From contig NC_021674.1 of NCBI RefSeq assembly GCF_000247815.1, positions 14,025,562 to 14,089,561 of the forward strand: a stretch of 64,000 bases of DNA. The letters are read 5' to 3'. The notes under the pieces are model-generated. The model saw only the letters and a list, made by a program, of their open reading frames with translations, made no database searches and was not told where the DNA came from. The translations under genes and the position numbers were made by a program. Origin of the DNA: Ficedula albicollis (lineage: Eukaryota; Chordata; Aves; Passeriformes; Muscicapidae). Of the stretch, positions 27,428-40,089 are shown piece after piece. How positions within the stretch are numbered: the stretch's first letter is position 1; every line of letters begins with the position of its first letter.

Positions 27428-27680
27428 TTGCCTGGGTAGGGCAGAGCCTCCCTTTTTAGGGTCCTGTTTACATGCACAGGAAGGTCAAAGCAAACCTACT
27501 GCAGGCAGGAGAGGATGCACATAATTCAAAGCACTTTGATGCTCAGCTGTCCTCCCCCTCCTGTTTGCCTGGGTAGGGCAGAGCCTCCCTTTTTAGGGTC
27601 CTGTTTACATGCACAGGAAGGTCAAAGCAAACCTACTGCAGGCAGGAGAGGATGCACATAATTCAAAGCACTTTGATGCT
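27428..27680. repeat. Direct duplication of 116 bp separated by a 21-bp spacer
   Basis: Copy 1 (27428-27543) and copy 2 (27565-27680) look identical, from TTGCCTGGGTAGGGCAG to CACTTTGATGCT. The 21-base spacer (27544-27564) is pyrimidine-rich and not part of the unit. Identical copies with a short unrelated insert are typical of duplication by break repair with filler sequence. Confidence 0.95.
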
Positions 27681-29016
27681 GAGGTGGCCTCAGGGTCCTA
27701 ACACATTGGCTCTGCAAGATTTAGCTGCCATAACAGAGGACACTGCCTTTCCCACCTGCCTGTCCTCTCTGTTTATTCCCAGCACCGAAGCCAAAGTGCA
27801 GGTGATGGAGAAGTTCTAATTCCTGGTGCCACAGTTCATTGCCCCGAGAGCTGAGCCAAACTGCAATTGATTGTGTAAGCAATTAATAAGACAGAGTGAT
27901 AACTGCTGCACTCACTGCAGAGAGGATGGAAGCAGGCCAAGTTATGACCCTGCTGGAAGAAGTCTCCAGAGGAGGGAACAGCCTGATAATCGGTTAAATC
28001 TTCCCCACATGAATCACTGGAGTTTGTGCAGCAGAGTTTTTAATTCACTATAATTTAATTCACTGAGGCATAAACCACAGAGATCTACAGCCACTTAAAA
28101 CTCCTGAGTGAGAGCATCCAGGCATGCTATGAATTTTCCCATGTCCTCACACCTCCAGTTCAATTTCTACCTCTCACACAGATGCAAACCTAGAGCCATT
28201 AAAACTCCTTGGCAGGCTCAGATTCATGCAAACTCCCAAGGAGAGGTCTGGCCACACAATATCTCATCACTTCAACCAGAAATGGGGTTTTTTTTAAACC
28301 TCCACATGTGACTCCTGCCCTGCTTAGCTGATTACATCTTTTAGCAGTCCTGCTGTGAGAGGTACATTTTCCCCTGTTTCTGTGATTAGGTGGGAAGTGC
28401 TTACCTTTCTCATTTGGACTTGATATTGTCTTCTGCAGTGATTTTTTACATGATGTAGGTATACAGCAAGCAGAGTTGCAGTTGATATAAAATTGTAAAT
28501 TTTGAATGCATATCTTCTTAAAAATTGAATATCCTTAGTAAGGTATGGATCATCAGCACTTCTTCTGTTTCTCCATATCACTAAAAACTCCTCTGAAGAC
28601 TAAGGCAGCAAGGTTTGGAATTTGATTTTGATCATTATGGGTATTTTATGTAAAAATTGTTATTTTTGATGCGTGTTGCTAAATACCTAACCCAGCTGGG
28701 GTTTAAGGATAGCATCTTTTGATTTCTCTTTTATTCAAAGTCAATTAATATTTTTGTTTTTATAGAAGGCTAATGCTAGGCTTTAAGATGAATTCATTCT
28801 TCACATTTAAAACTATAACTTGCAAAATTATCCTTATCTTGTCACAGAAAGTTGCTTCTTTTAAACTGCAAGGGCTGTGCTTCTCTATACACTCCTTTAT
28901 AGGGAAAATATAGAGATAATGAGGAAATGTTTAACTCCAGTAGAATTTAATCAATCTTAGGAAAGTTACTATGCTTTTATGTTTACTTCAGAAATTTGGG
29001 TTAGGTATTCAGCTGG
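27681..29016. other. Noncoding sequence, nothing recognised
   Basis: This is ordinary noncoding sequence, becoming AT-rich after about 28440. A short direct repeat (TTTAATTCACT) occurs at about 28040-28063. No gene is supported. Confidence 0.5.
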
Positions 29017-29156
29017 TTTTTTTAAGAATTTTTTTCATACATCAGCAGTATGTCACTCTGAGCTTGTAGAAATTACCACAATGCAAATTTTTTTTAAGAA
29101 TTTTTTTCATACATCAGTATGTCGCTCTGAGCTTGTAGAAATTACCACAATGCAAA
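29017..29156. repeat. Two-copy tandem duplication, ~71 bp unit
   Basis: Copy 1 (29017-29087) and copy 2 (29088-29156) run from a T run plus AAGAATTTTTTTCATACATCAG to TTACCACAATGCAAA. They differ by T-run length, a 3-base deletion (CAGCAGTATG against CAGTATG) and GTCACTC against GTCGCTC. Confidence 0.93.
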
Positions 29157-30888
29157 AGTGGCTGATTTGTACCAGCCAGGAATTTACAGTCATACATGTA
29201 AATCCCACATTAATGCAATGAGCAATTCTGTCTGTTCTTATCTGATGCCTTATAGAGGAGGAAATGTTGAAAATAAACCTGGAATGCCACAAGAGAAATG
29301 TTAGCAGCAACTGAAAGGCAATCAGCAAACTGTAATGATACCATATATAAAGAGTACCAACTGGAGGGCTCAAATTTGATTTCAGCCTTACTGGGTGATA
29401 AGAGGGTAGCACCTTTTAACTAGGATACAAAAAACCTTTCTGTAAGGGATCCTCCAGAAATGAAATCCAATAAACACACACAATTAAAAGAGAGTGAGAA
29501 AAGCAGAAGGCTTTGCAAGGACAGACAGTTTTCTTAGGGAGAGTGGAGATAATAAGAGAATATGTAAAATACCCAGTTATAAGAAAATACACGTGCGCAC
29601 ATCAATCAGTTTAAACCATAATCCTCAAGTAAATGCTAGTCTTCTTCTCACTTCTAAAAATAGAAGGAGATTATTAACCACATCAGAGGAGTAGATAATA
29701 ACCACCAGGGACTCAGAGAAACTTGACTAACAACAATTTAAATTCTCCTCTCTATAAGAAACAACAGGATTTTAGCTTTCCAGATATAAATAGGGAATGG
29801 CATAGGGGAAATCATAGTCTGCTTGAGGAGAATATTTTTTCTGGGTGGGATGGTAATAGTTTTTTCAGCCTGTATCACTCAATTAATTGGTTCTCTTCTT
29901 TCACGAATTTCTGTCCCTGGCTTTACACTGAACTAGACCTCACGAACAAAGGTGATCTAACAAAAAATAATACACCTTACACTGGTAGAATCAAACACTT
30001 GAAATGTTGTGTGGGAGACAAGAAGCACATCTGTGGAAAAAGCTTCTCTTGCATACATCCATATAAATGAATAATTTTACTAATATAAAGAGAGGTCTAC
30101 CACTGTTAAGCCTTGTCAATAAGATCAGAGACAGGGCCCCTCTGCCTGCTCCTTAAAGTATATTATTTTTTGTTAGATCACCTTTGCTCACAACATGGCC
30201 ATTGAGAATGTAATGCTCTCACATATTTCACTGTCAGACTTTATTGCACATTCACGAAGGAAAGTAATTTCATCAAGTGATAGACTGTGAACAATACTAA
30301 ATATAGATTTATTGAAAATTCTGGTGGAAGGTAAGTGAATTCTTTCTGCCAGCTGAAATAGAGAGCTACAGCCAAGCTATTTTCTTACCTGTCCATCATT
30401 CTCAGTGTAAAGAAAATTATAAGCACTAGTTCTAAAATCAGATTATCACAGCCATGCCCATAAACTTACTTTTCAGTATCCAGTTTTTGTCTTAATCCTG
30501 GAATAAAAACAGTCTTATTCTGCAGACTAAATATTTGGTCAGAATTTACTGATTACAGCAAATTGCTGGGGGAAAAGAAAAAAATTCCCTTTGCAATGAA
30601 GTCCAGTTTCTACATCTATACATAACATAGTACCATATTAAAAAGTTGGTAACATGTGAGGATGACCATGGCTCTGAACTATCAGTGTGTGGTTGTCTCT
30701 TTTGCGGAAAGTTCAGCATTCACTGAAGTTTGCTTTGGGCAGATTTGGGCAGGACTGACTTTAGTAGGTTAGAATCCAAATTTAATAAATTTAATGTTTT
30801 CCTTCCAATACACCATGAGTTTCTTTTAAAATAATCCCCAGAATAGTTTATTTCCTGTTTTTTTTCTGCTGCTGCTTTCTTTTTATAT
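29157..30888. other. AT-rich noncoding sequence, nothing recognised
   Basis: The sequence is AT-rich without recognisable genes. Open frames up to 115 codons (29723-30070) are unremarkable for this composition and show no domain. Confidence 0.5.
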
Positions 30889-31598
30889 GCCCTGGTCCAT
30901 CAGTTGATGCCTCGCATGTTTGCATTCCTGCCCTGGAGATTCACTCTCCATGGGCTATTCCTAAAACAAGGCACCTTTCCACACACTGCAGTGTACCAAG
31001 TGGACATTTCTGATTCCCAGGGCCAGGAGAAGACAACTTGAACAAAGAAACCGAGTATTTCCCAGTGCTCTCCCTCTTCTATCATTTCTTTTTGGCCAGG
31101 CAGCAACATCTCTCTAATCTGAAAAGAGCTGCAAGACCCAGCAGTCCACGTGAAACTTTGCCTGGATGTGGCTGAAAATGCTTGTGCAAACCCTCAGGAG
31201 GTCAGAGCTTGGCTTGAGAGCCCCTTCCTGCCTCTGAGGAAGAGCCCTGGTCCATCAGTTGATGCTTCACATGTTTGCATTCCTGCCCTGGAGATTCACT
31301 CTCCATGGGCTATTCCTAAAACAAGGCACCTTTCCACACACTGCAGTGTACCAAGTGGACATTTCTGATTCCCAGGGCCAGGAGAAGACAACTTGAACAA
31401 AGAAACCGAGTATTTCCCAGTGCTCTCCCTCTTCTATCATTTCTTTTTGGCCAGGCAGCAACATCTCTCTAATCTGAAAAGAGCTGCAAGACCCAGCAGT
31501 CCACGTGAAGCTTTGCCTGGATGTGGCTGAAAATGCTTGTGCAAACCCTCAGGAGGTCAGAGCTTGGCTTGAGAGCCCCTTCCTGCCTCTGAGGAAGA
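30889..31598. repeat. Two-copy tandem duplication, 355 bp unit, ~99% identical
   Basis: Copy 1 (30889-31243) abuts copy 2 (31244-31598) directly. I see three substitutions: GATGCCTCGCATG against GATGCTTCACATG (two) and GTGAAACTTTG against GTGAAGCTTTG (one). The few but real differences argue for a young genomic duplication, or two divergent haplotypes joined in the assembly, rather than a simple copy error. The unit has no recognised coding content. Confidence 0.97.
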
Positions 31599-34500
31599 AA
31601 TATCGTGGTTCACCAAGAGGCAGGGTCCCTCCCAGTGCCTGAGTGCTCTGGGCAGCACAGTTCCATTGCTTGCTGGCAGGCAGCCCCAGGGCTGGGACAA
31701 CCAGGGGCTCTTCAGCTCATTGCCTTGACAGTGGCCAAGAGCAAAGGCTTCCAGCAGAGCACAGAAACAGAGAGAAGCAGGCAGCACTGCTGCCCAGTCC
31801 CCAGGGATGCCCCAAGGAGGGATCTCTGAGCTGCCTCCCTCCTGGTCACTCTGCCTACACATCTCCTTCCCACCAGAGTAGTCATGGACTGACCAGCAAG
31901 CAAAGCAGGATCCCAGGCTCTTTTGTATGCCCCTTTTTCTTCTAAAATACGTGCTTTAAAGAGAGGAAGCTGATTTCTTATGTTCATCGCTGGTCTGTGG
32001 GGGAGAAAGTGAAGAATCACAAGGGAACAGATGTGATGTGGAAAAGGAGCAGGTGACCCAGAACTCAGCCACAGGGAACAGAGGTGATAACCAGAGAAGA
32101 ACTGTGAAATTAGGGAGGGGGAATGAAGAAAAAAATGAAAAAAGTGAAAGAAAATAGTGAAGAACAAGAACATGAGATGACACTACTTAATCCAATGCCA
32201 AATGCTCCAGCCAGCTGTAGAGGGGTCACCTCACTGACAGCAATACCTCACTCACAGATTTTGATCTGTAAGTCAATCACCCACTCTTTTATTGATAATC
32301 ACTCAGCTCAAGATTATGAAAGTGAAGATATAAACTTATATATGTACATTGGGAATTAATTTTAGAGCCTTTTAAGGAATCAGGAGTATTTCAGGAATGT
32401 GATGCTTGTCTCCACTATCCTGCACCTCAGTTATGCACAGCCTTTATTTCATTCAACTTCTAAGAGATAGAATAATTAATGTTTTTATTTCATTCCATTT
32501 TCATGAACAGACAAGAATATATATGAGTGCATCTACCTCAGATTTTATCACTTGTGTTAATGAACTTAATTTGAACTAAATTACCACATTGGTGAAGGGC
32601 TGGATGTAGACTCCAAATATAGTTTCCAGACCAGTAAAGCTGGTCCTAAGGCTCTGCCCACCCAAACACTCTATTTAAAGAAAGAGCTCTATCACCATCA
32701 CAGATGGCTCCAGAGACCCTTTGATGGATAAATGGCACCTATTCATTTCCCTCTACTCCACCAATTTTACCTTTATCATCAGATACTCTCTTTCCATGGG
32801 GGTGATAAATCTATCCCAAAGCCAGTATCCTTATTTGAACCACAGCCAGAACTGTGAGATCTCCAGAAGTTCCCAATTCCTAACACAGCTCCCCAGCTAA
32901 GTCTGACTGGTACCACTACAGGAAAACACCAGTTATAAGAGAGGCAAAGATGCATTAACCAAGTTAAGGGGAACAACCTCTTATTTTTAAAAGTCAGTAT
33001 TCAAAGAACTCAGGTGCTAATTTATTTTACCTGCACGAGAAAGGGTTTGAGCTCCACCTGGAGACATTAGAGCACAGCTGAAAGGAGTGACAGGTTGACA
33101 GAGCACCACACTCTCCTTTAATACCAACCAAGAATCAGGCAGTCAGATATCATCCTTTCCATCTGTCACTGTGACAGCCCAGTCATCCTCAGAGGCTTCC
33201 TTGAACTCTCACACTTCCCACACATGGGGTCAAATAACAATTACTTCAGGTAATTCAGGCATCTACAACACACCTGATGACAGCTCCATTTCCAACAGCA
33301 CCCAGTGAAGAGATAAGTTCTGTGGAGAGATAGAGCCTGGTGCTCATAAACCAAACTAATTGCATAATGCAGGCCAAATAGCTGAAAGGCTGTCTAGCTG
33401 CCAGATTTCACATCCAATGGGTAGCCTGGGGCACATGCAGTAGCCACCACATATGACGTACACCCAGTCAGCATCAGCTCACATTGGAGAGCTGGCAGGA
33501 GCCTGGGAAAGAAAAACCAATGTTTCTACCATATGACTCTGTCAAAAGGGGTTTTATTACAGAATCTTATCTCTGGGAGATGTGATCTGAGAGGAGCAGA
33601 AGATGCTTAGAAGTCTTTTCAAAGAGAAAATGACAAATTATTGCAGGGAGGGATTAGGGAAGGGGAAGCAAATGTGGGATGGGCACAAGGAAAAAACAGG
33701 ATGTGTGACAGTTTGAAAAACTCAGAGGACCCACATGAAGAATAGTGGGGCACATAAGGGTAAGGATAGCTTAAAAACAGTGTGATGGGAGGAAGCCAAG
33801 CAAGATGGGAAGAATAACAGCAGAGCAAATTTTGTGCTCTACTTTCGTCTAACTGATAAACAAAGGATGGGGTTTCTTGTAAGATCTTGGACCTAAGTGT
33901 CCTTGAATCCAAGGAGTTTTCTGTTCCCTTTTGTGAGCTGGATTTGGGAAAGCACATGCATGTGACATTACACTCATGTCCTGGATGTGCTGTATGTGCA
34001 GTCTCCCTGCCCTTGGCCCCTGAGCCCCATCCTTGCAGCTCCACAGACTTAGATCTGGAAAGTTCTTTCCCATGTGTCCCAGAACGAGTTGCACACTGAA
34101 CCCGTGTTTCCAGTTAGTGATTCAATCCCCCAGCATTCAGCTTAGCTCTGTCACACCCCTGTCAGGAAGGAAAAACAAGAGCTGCTCTCAGCAGCAGCTG
34201 AACTCCACTAGCCAGGGTTCAGCTCTTGGGGTCAGGGCAGAAGAGGAAGGAGGGGCTGCAAGAACCAGGCAGAGAGACACCTGCATCAAGTACTCCAAGT
34301 GTTATCACCACCTCCATAGAGTAAAATAGGCAGGACCTTTCAAATGGAGAAAGTGGTCTGTAGAGGATTTTGGCACGTTTCACTACCAGGAGAGTATAGA
34401 CAGAAGAGGGTGAAGAACACTTGAAAATTACATGGACCTTTCCCCCTACTGTAGCATGAACTGAAAATATGGATGGTAATTACAGCTCCCTATGTAATCC

Positions 34501-37500
34501 TAACTCTTACAAATAATGATTTCATTTCCACCAGAGAGAAGGATTTGCAAAGAGCTGAGGCTAGTTGATGGAACTTTTAAATTCAGGAAAAGACACGTCT
34601 TGAAAGTCAGAAATTGGCAGATGAATGTAAATCCACATAAGACCTTAATTCCACTCAGTCAGAATGGTGCCTCTGGATTCCCTTATTACTTTACTGTGGC
34701 TCTGCTTTTGAACTGAACTGATCATCATGAGCCAACATCCCCAGACCTGTAGGCTGCCACTTTCTGCACAGACAGAGCAGCACAGCTGCTGAATGCAGAG
34801 CACTCTGTCCCTCCTACAGCCTTTTGCATGCAAGGCCACTGACACTGAACTTTCCTTGCTCTAATCACCCCAGCAGCTCCTGACCCCTCCCCACTGAACT
34901 GCTGGCATTTCCCTGCCCAGCAAAGTGCTGTGCCTTTCTATTTCCACAGCTGTGGTGAAATTGGAAAAGGCACATTCATTCTTTCCAGGGACCCACTAAC
35001 ATCCCTACTGGCACAGTGGTCAGGCAGAGGGTTGTGGCTTTCCCAGATAATTTCAAGTGGAGCTGCTCCAAAGTGCCTACTTGCTATGCAATGCCACTGC
35101 CTGCAAATGCAGCTGGTATGCTTGACACTGCCAGGTTGAGGGAGGCCAGCTCACATTTGCATGTCCATGCTTTGCTACAGAGCTTGCAGAAATGTGGTAT
35201 TTATAGGTACAGACCTTCTGGGAGGACCCAAGCTCACTGAGATATTGGGCAGAGTCAGCGAAGTTTCTTATTTGATCTAATTTGAAACTTGCTTGTAAAA
35301 GAGTGTGGCAAAAAGTTTTATCACATATTAAGCTGTGTGAGTTTGCAGGCTTTTTAGGACCTAATATATGGGGGGAAAGAAACAGAGAATGGAAGAGCAA
35401 GATAAATTATAATGAAGTCTGAAATGCAGTTAGATACTTCATACACAAAGGAGATGTCTGTGCCAAACTACCCTTCTGGGCATGGTCTTTTCCTGATGCA
35501 GCACATTCAGTTCTGACCTGGAAAGAGAGTAGAGATTTATATTATTTCCTAATTAAATTAGGAAGAAGAGTTTAAATGCAATTTACATTTGTATTGCAGA
35601 AGAAGGGGCTGGAGGCATGTTTCAATTTGAGAGCCACAAGAGCCCGGGCTGGGAATTGCTGCTCTTGGGGCATGTGTAATGCCCCAGGAGCTGTCACCTG
35701 GGCCCAGGGTGTCACTGTGCTGCCACAAGGCAAGCAATTAATTTGGTCATTGAATATCCTGCTGCTCCAAGCATCCCCCATGCTGCAGGATGGTGCTGGT
35801 TGTAATCTTTGCGTTAGAAGCACATCACCAGTTTCCTGAGGTTATAGAGGGGAATTAAAGCCTAGTGCCCCCATCCTGAGCGTTAGTGAATAAAGACTCC
35901 TCTTTCCCTACAAAACCTTTAAAAAGCATTTCTACCCCCAGGACTGCCCCCTTCTCTCTTCAGAGGCACTGTGTGATGTTTTGTGTCGTGAAGCACAGCA
36001 CTGGGTACTGTCTGTCAGGTCATGTTAAGCTAAAGGAATGGCCTGCAGCAGACACTCAGAGCGATTCCCAATAAATTGTCAGCAGACTGGAAAGTAATAG
36101 TTGCCCATAATTTGAATTTCATGCCAACTCGTCACGGAAATCTTATGTGACAGTTTGATGTGCCCAAGAGCTTGCTCAAGTAGATGCCTGCATCCTCAGG
36201 AATTCTCTATTAGCTGCATCTTGTTGCCCACATGGCTTGCTGGACACTCGGTGCACAGCTTAACATTGCATCATGTTTAAATGTTTAAAGTGAAAACCTC
36301 GTCAGCCATTTAGGGGGCCCAGCTCCTAATTGTAACATCTGTGTAGAAGAGCAAAGCTGGAACTGAGCTTTAACTTGGCAACAGGGAAAAACAAATTGAG
36401 ATGGTTTTGTCCTGGCTCAAGCAAGGTGTATGTGTGCCATCCCTCTGGGCTGCCACTCTGGTTTAGGCTCTGGTGCTGCCCAGGAGAGCTTCTTCTGGCC
36501 CCTCCAGGAGGGAAATACCTCTGTGAGTCAACTTGGAGCTCCTGCTCCAAGTCTGCAGGAGCTCTATGCAGGCTGGGTCATATCAAAATTCTACTATTCA
36601 CACAGAAGAAGAAATGAAGGTGGTACAGAACTATGTCACCTGGTGGGAGAAAATGCTGAGGTCATTGCAAGGAGCCGTGGTGTTTATACCCAGGGGTCTG
36701 TTATCAAGGAGCTTCTTGTGGGTAACATGGCCTAGGAGAGCTTTTAAAAGGGATTTAAAGGAAAATAATGAGGGGGTTTATGAATTTTTACAGGAAGTGT
36801 ATTCAGGTATGAAAGGCAGCATGGAAGAAGACAGGGAAGCATTTGCAGCACCAATAAGGCCAAGGAATTGGAGGCTGCTGCCTTGGGCAGGAGAGGCAGG
36901 ATGACATCTTAATGAGAGATAATACTTAAGGGTAAGATCTGTCATTCACTGAAGTGAGGACACATAACAATGTATTTACTGCTTGACAGCAAAGGGAGAG
37001 CTGTGGAGAAAGACAAAATGAAATACATAGCCTAAGGGATTGGTTAAGAAAATTCTCTCTGCCACAGCACCAGGGACTGATACCTGCAAGACATAAATAA
37101 CAGGCAGTGCTATTCCATTTTGCATACTTTACATGGATGGGAACAAAACTGAGGATCTTTCATTCGGAAAAGTCCCTGATGAATTCTGTCCTTCTCACAT
37201 CATTTCACAGGACAGCTAGAACACCTCCAGGTCACTCTGCTTTGTTCTCCAGACTTTTAGGGTTATATCTGTTCAAGCTTTTAATTCCAGCGTGAGCAAA
37301 TCCTCCAGGTTTCATTTGCTGCAAAGGAGCTACCAGTGGCCCATTCCAGCCAACATTTGTATTCACTGCAGCCTGAACTCCTTTTTTGGCCACCAGTTGA
37401 TTAGCTAGTTGAGGGAGAAAGCAAATCTCAAAAGCATCAAGAACCCCTGACCAAAACACTCAGAGATCCTTCAAGCTTTGTACAACACCACCATAAATTC

Positions 37501-39960
37501 AATTCACAAGCCAATTTAAATGATGACAAACTACTTAACCTCAGCTTGCACCTTTCCTGAACTTTTACTTAGGGAAAAATCCAGCAGCCTCATGAACAGA
37601 GCTGAGACTGGGCTTTCAGGCACAAATACAGCACTATCATTATTGCTGAGATGGTTTCTTCTACAACTAATTGTTCTTTAAGAATTAGATATCTAGTGAA
37701 CCTAAAGGCGAGGATGCATCTGAGACAAATAGAAATCTCTGATCTCTCTTGCTGACACAAGGCAGAAACTATGTGCCAGCTCTTTGCTCAAGATAAGCAG
37801 AGGGCAAGTGGCAGCTCCCCACTTTTCAAGGGAATACAGAAGGTGTTTTTCACTCACATTGCCAATGAGCAGGTTGAATCTGTTTATGATGCTTTGTAGA
37901 ATGCAGGTGGTATCTGCTCAGGGTGCCAAGGAACAGGTAGGTGGCATCTGCTCATCATGTTACCCAACTGTGAGTCAACCAACATTAGGGTGGATGTTTA
38001 AAATGCTTTAAAACATTAAAATTAGAAGCCAATGATACATCAAAAAAAAAAAGAAGAAAGCAAAAAATATTTTTATCCCTAACTGTTTTTCTCTGACAGT
38101 TTCGAGACCATTTCACTGAGATTCCTCAACTTATTGCAGGTTTCTGTCAAAGCCAAACTCCTTTGGGGACACCTCCTGCAAAGTTTTGCCACACAGCTGC
38201 ACTGATGAACCCAAGAAACTGAGCTAAGCAGCAGTGTCTGTGGAGGCAAAATACTGCAAGACTTGCAGAGGGTAATGTGATCTCGTCCCTCTCTGCATCC
38301 CTTTTTTTTCATAGTTTTGACATACAAAAACTCCAAATGCTAAACACATCTCATGTTTTTCCTTTGTGGTAGTAAAACACAGAAGGCCATGAAGAGGGAA
38401 CCCGATGCTTTGTTAGTGACGTGCATTCACATAAATGGCCTTCAGACAAATTCATATCCTTGGATAGAACCTAATTTTCCCACATACCCGCTTCCAAGAG
38501 CAGAAACGGTGTGAGAAAACTTCAGGCAAAATTATACTGAGTAACAAATTTTTTTCAAAAATCAAAATTTAGTATTTCTCTTGGTAGCCAAAGCTGCACT
38601 TCTAGGTTTTTTAATTCTTTTCTAGCACTACCAGTTCCTTTCACCAGATTCCCAGGCTGTTTCCAAAAGAATGGATACACTTATTCAGCTTGTGTCCTGG
38701 AAAATGATAGCTGTTTGAGCACCTTGCAGTGCCTACCAGGGCTCACCTCTGTGTGTTCCAGCTCTGGCTGGGGCTCACCCAAACACCTCCCTGGGGATCA
38801 TTTGGGAAGGGGCAGCTTGTTCCAGCCCAGCACCAAGCAGCTTACGCTGGGAGAAGACATTTCAGCAGCCATGGTATTTAAACATGGTATTTAAAACGAG
38901 GGGAACAAATGCTACACCAGGGATCCAGGTAGTGAGACACTGCCTTTTCATGGCAAATAGTCCCTTGGGAGGCTGCAGGAGGCTTCAGCCAATGCTGAGG
39001 TTACTGGTGGGGAACAAAGCTCAAGCCCAGTTTTTAATCACATTGATCTTATAAGATCACGCCAACTCTGTGTCAAGACCCTAGAGAAGTCCACTCAATT
39101 TCTGAGCCCCTAGAACAACCTGCCAGGAGAAATATTTATTACAGTGAAAATAAGCTCCCATAGACTCTTCCATTTCTAATTCAAAAACGTGATAAAAACT
39201 GGAAGCAGTCTCGCAATTTGAGAATTGTATAAATCCTCAACCTTTTTATTAAATGTTTTATGTGTTAGCAAAACCACAATTATTTCAGGGGATGGTTAAG
39301 GCCCTGACTTGTAATGTTAGCTTAGCTCACCACCTTTTAAGGACTATAAGAACAGGCCAAAAGGATAGACTGCTTAATTTTTGATAAAAGGTATGAAAAA
39401 GTGAAATTAGCTTGAGCCTTCAGGTTCTGAGACAGCTTCCTGCTTGCCCTGTTCTAACACCTCTGCCACTAGCAAAACCAAACCTACATTTAATAAGGAA
39501 AAACACATTAAATCATACAGGTTCAGTCCACTATTAGACAGACAACCAATATAAGGCTAAATAGAGCTGACAAAATCAAGCAGAGGCAGAATTAGCACAT
39601 CCTTTTCATGAAACATCAGTATGCACCAGCTCTGTAGTCTGTGATTTACAGTACAACTGAACATTACCTGTATTTGACAAACACACATTTAAGGCCATCA
39701 ACTCAAATGAATTTCAATGCCTTCAGAGGAATAACTCCATTTATTGTTCTTTTAGTCTTTGAATACACATCCTCATCAAATGAACTACACCAAGCGTTCT
39801 TGAATATGATGTTTCCTCATGACTGTACAGCAATAATTATTGCTATGGAGTGGAAGCAATTCTGAAAGATGCTTTGAAATTTCAAGGTGAAGATTATAAT
39901 TACATTTTCCCAGCAGTTTAGCAGAAAACGGCTACTGCAGCCTGACATTGGCTCCCTTTG
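31599..39960. other. Noncoding sequence, nothing recognised
   Basis: There are about 8.4 kb without recognisable genes. Open frames up to 153 codons occur (31712-32173 minus strand, 33619-34044 minus strand, 36533-36904 plus strand), each overlapped by frames on other strands and lacking any domain. A 10-bp inverted repeat with a 9-base loop lies at 36536-36564 (GAGCTCCTGC / GCAGGAGCTC). The short repeat ATGGTATTTAAA occurs twice at about 38873-38895. Confidence 0.45.
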
Positions 39961-40089
39961 CCCCTGCTCCCAGCCTCAGTGCTCTAAACACACACAGACA
40001 CACTCAAAGGAACAGGAAACAAATACCCCTGCTCCCAGCCTCAGTGCTCTAAATACGCACAGACACACTCAAAGGAACAGGAAACAAAT
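39961..40089. repeat. Two-copy tandem duplication, 65 bp period
   Basis: Copy 1 (39961-40024) and copy 2 (40026-40089) run from CCCCTGCTCCCAGCC to GGAACAGGAAACAAAT and differ at two positions (CTAAACACACAC against CTAAATACGCAC). Confidence 0.95.

Noticed and set aside
31712..32173. 153-codon minus-strand open frame
   Set aside because: Low-complexity Phe/Ser/Leu-rich start from a pyrimidine-rich strand, no domain, and overlapped by open frames on the plus strand.
36536..36564. 10-bp inverted repeat GAGCTCCTGC / GCAGGAGCTC with a 9-base loop
   Set aside because: Short, within a locally repetitive GGAGCTCC context, and expected by chance several times in 64 kb.
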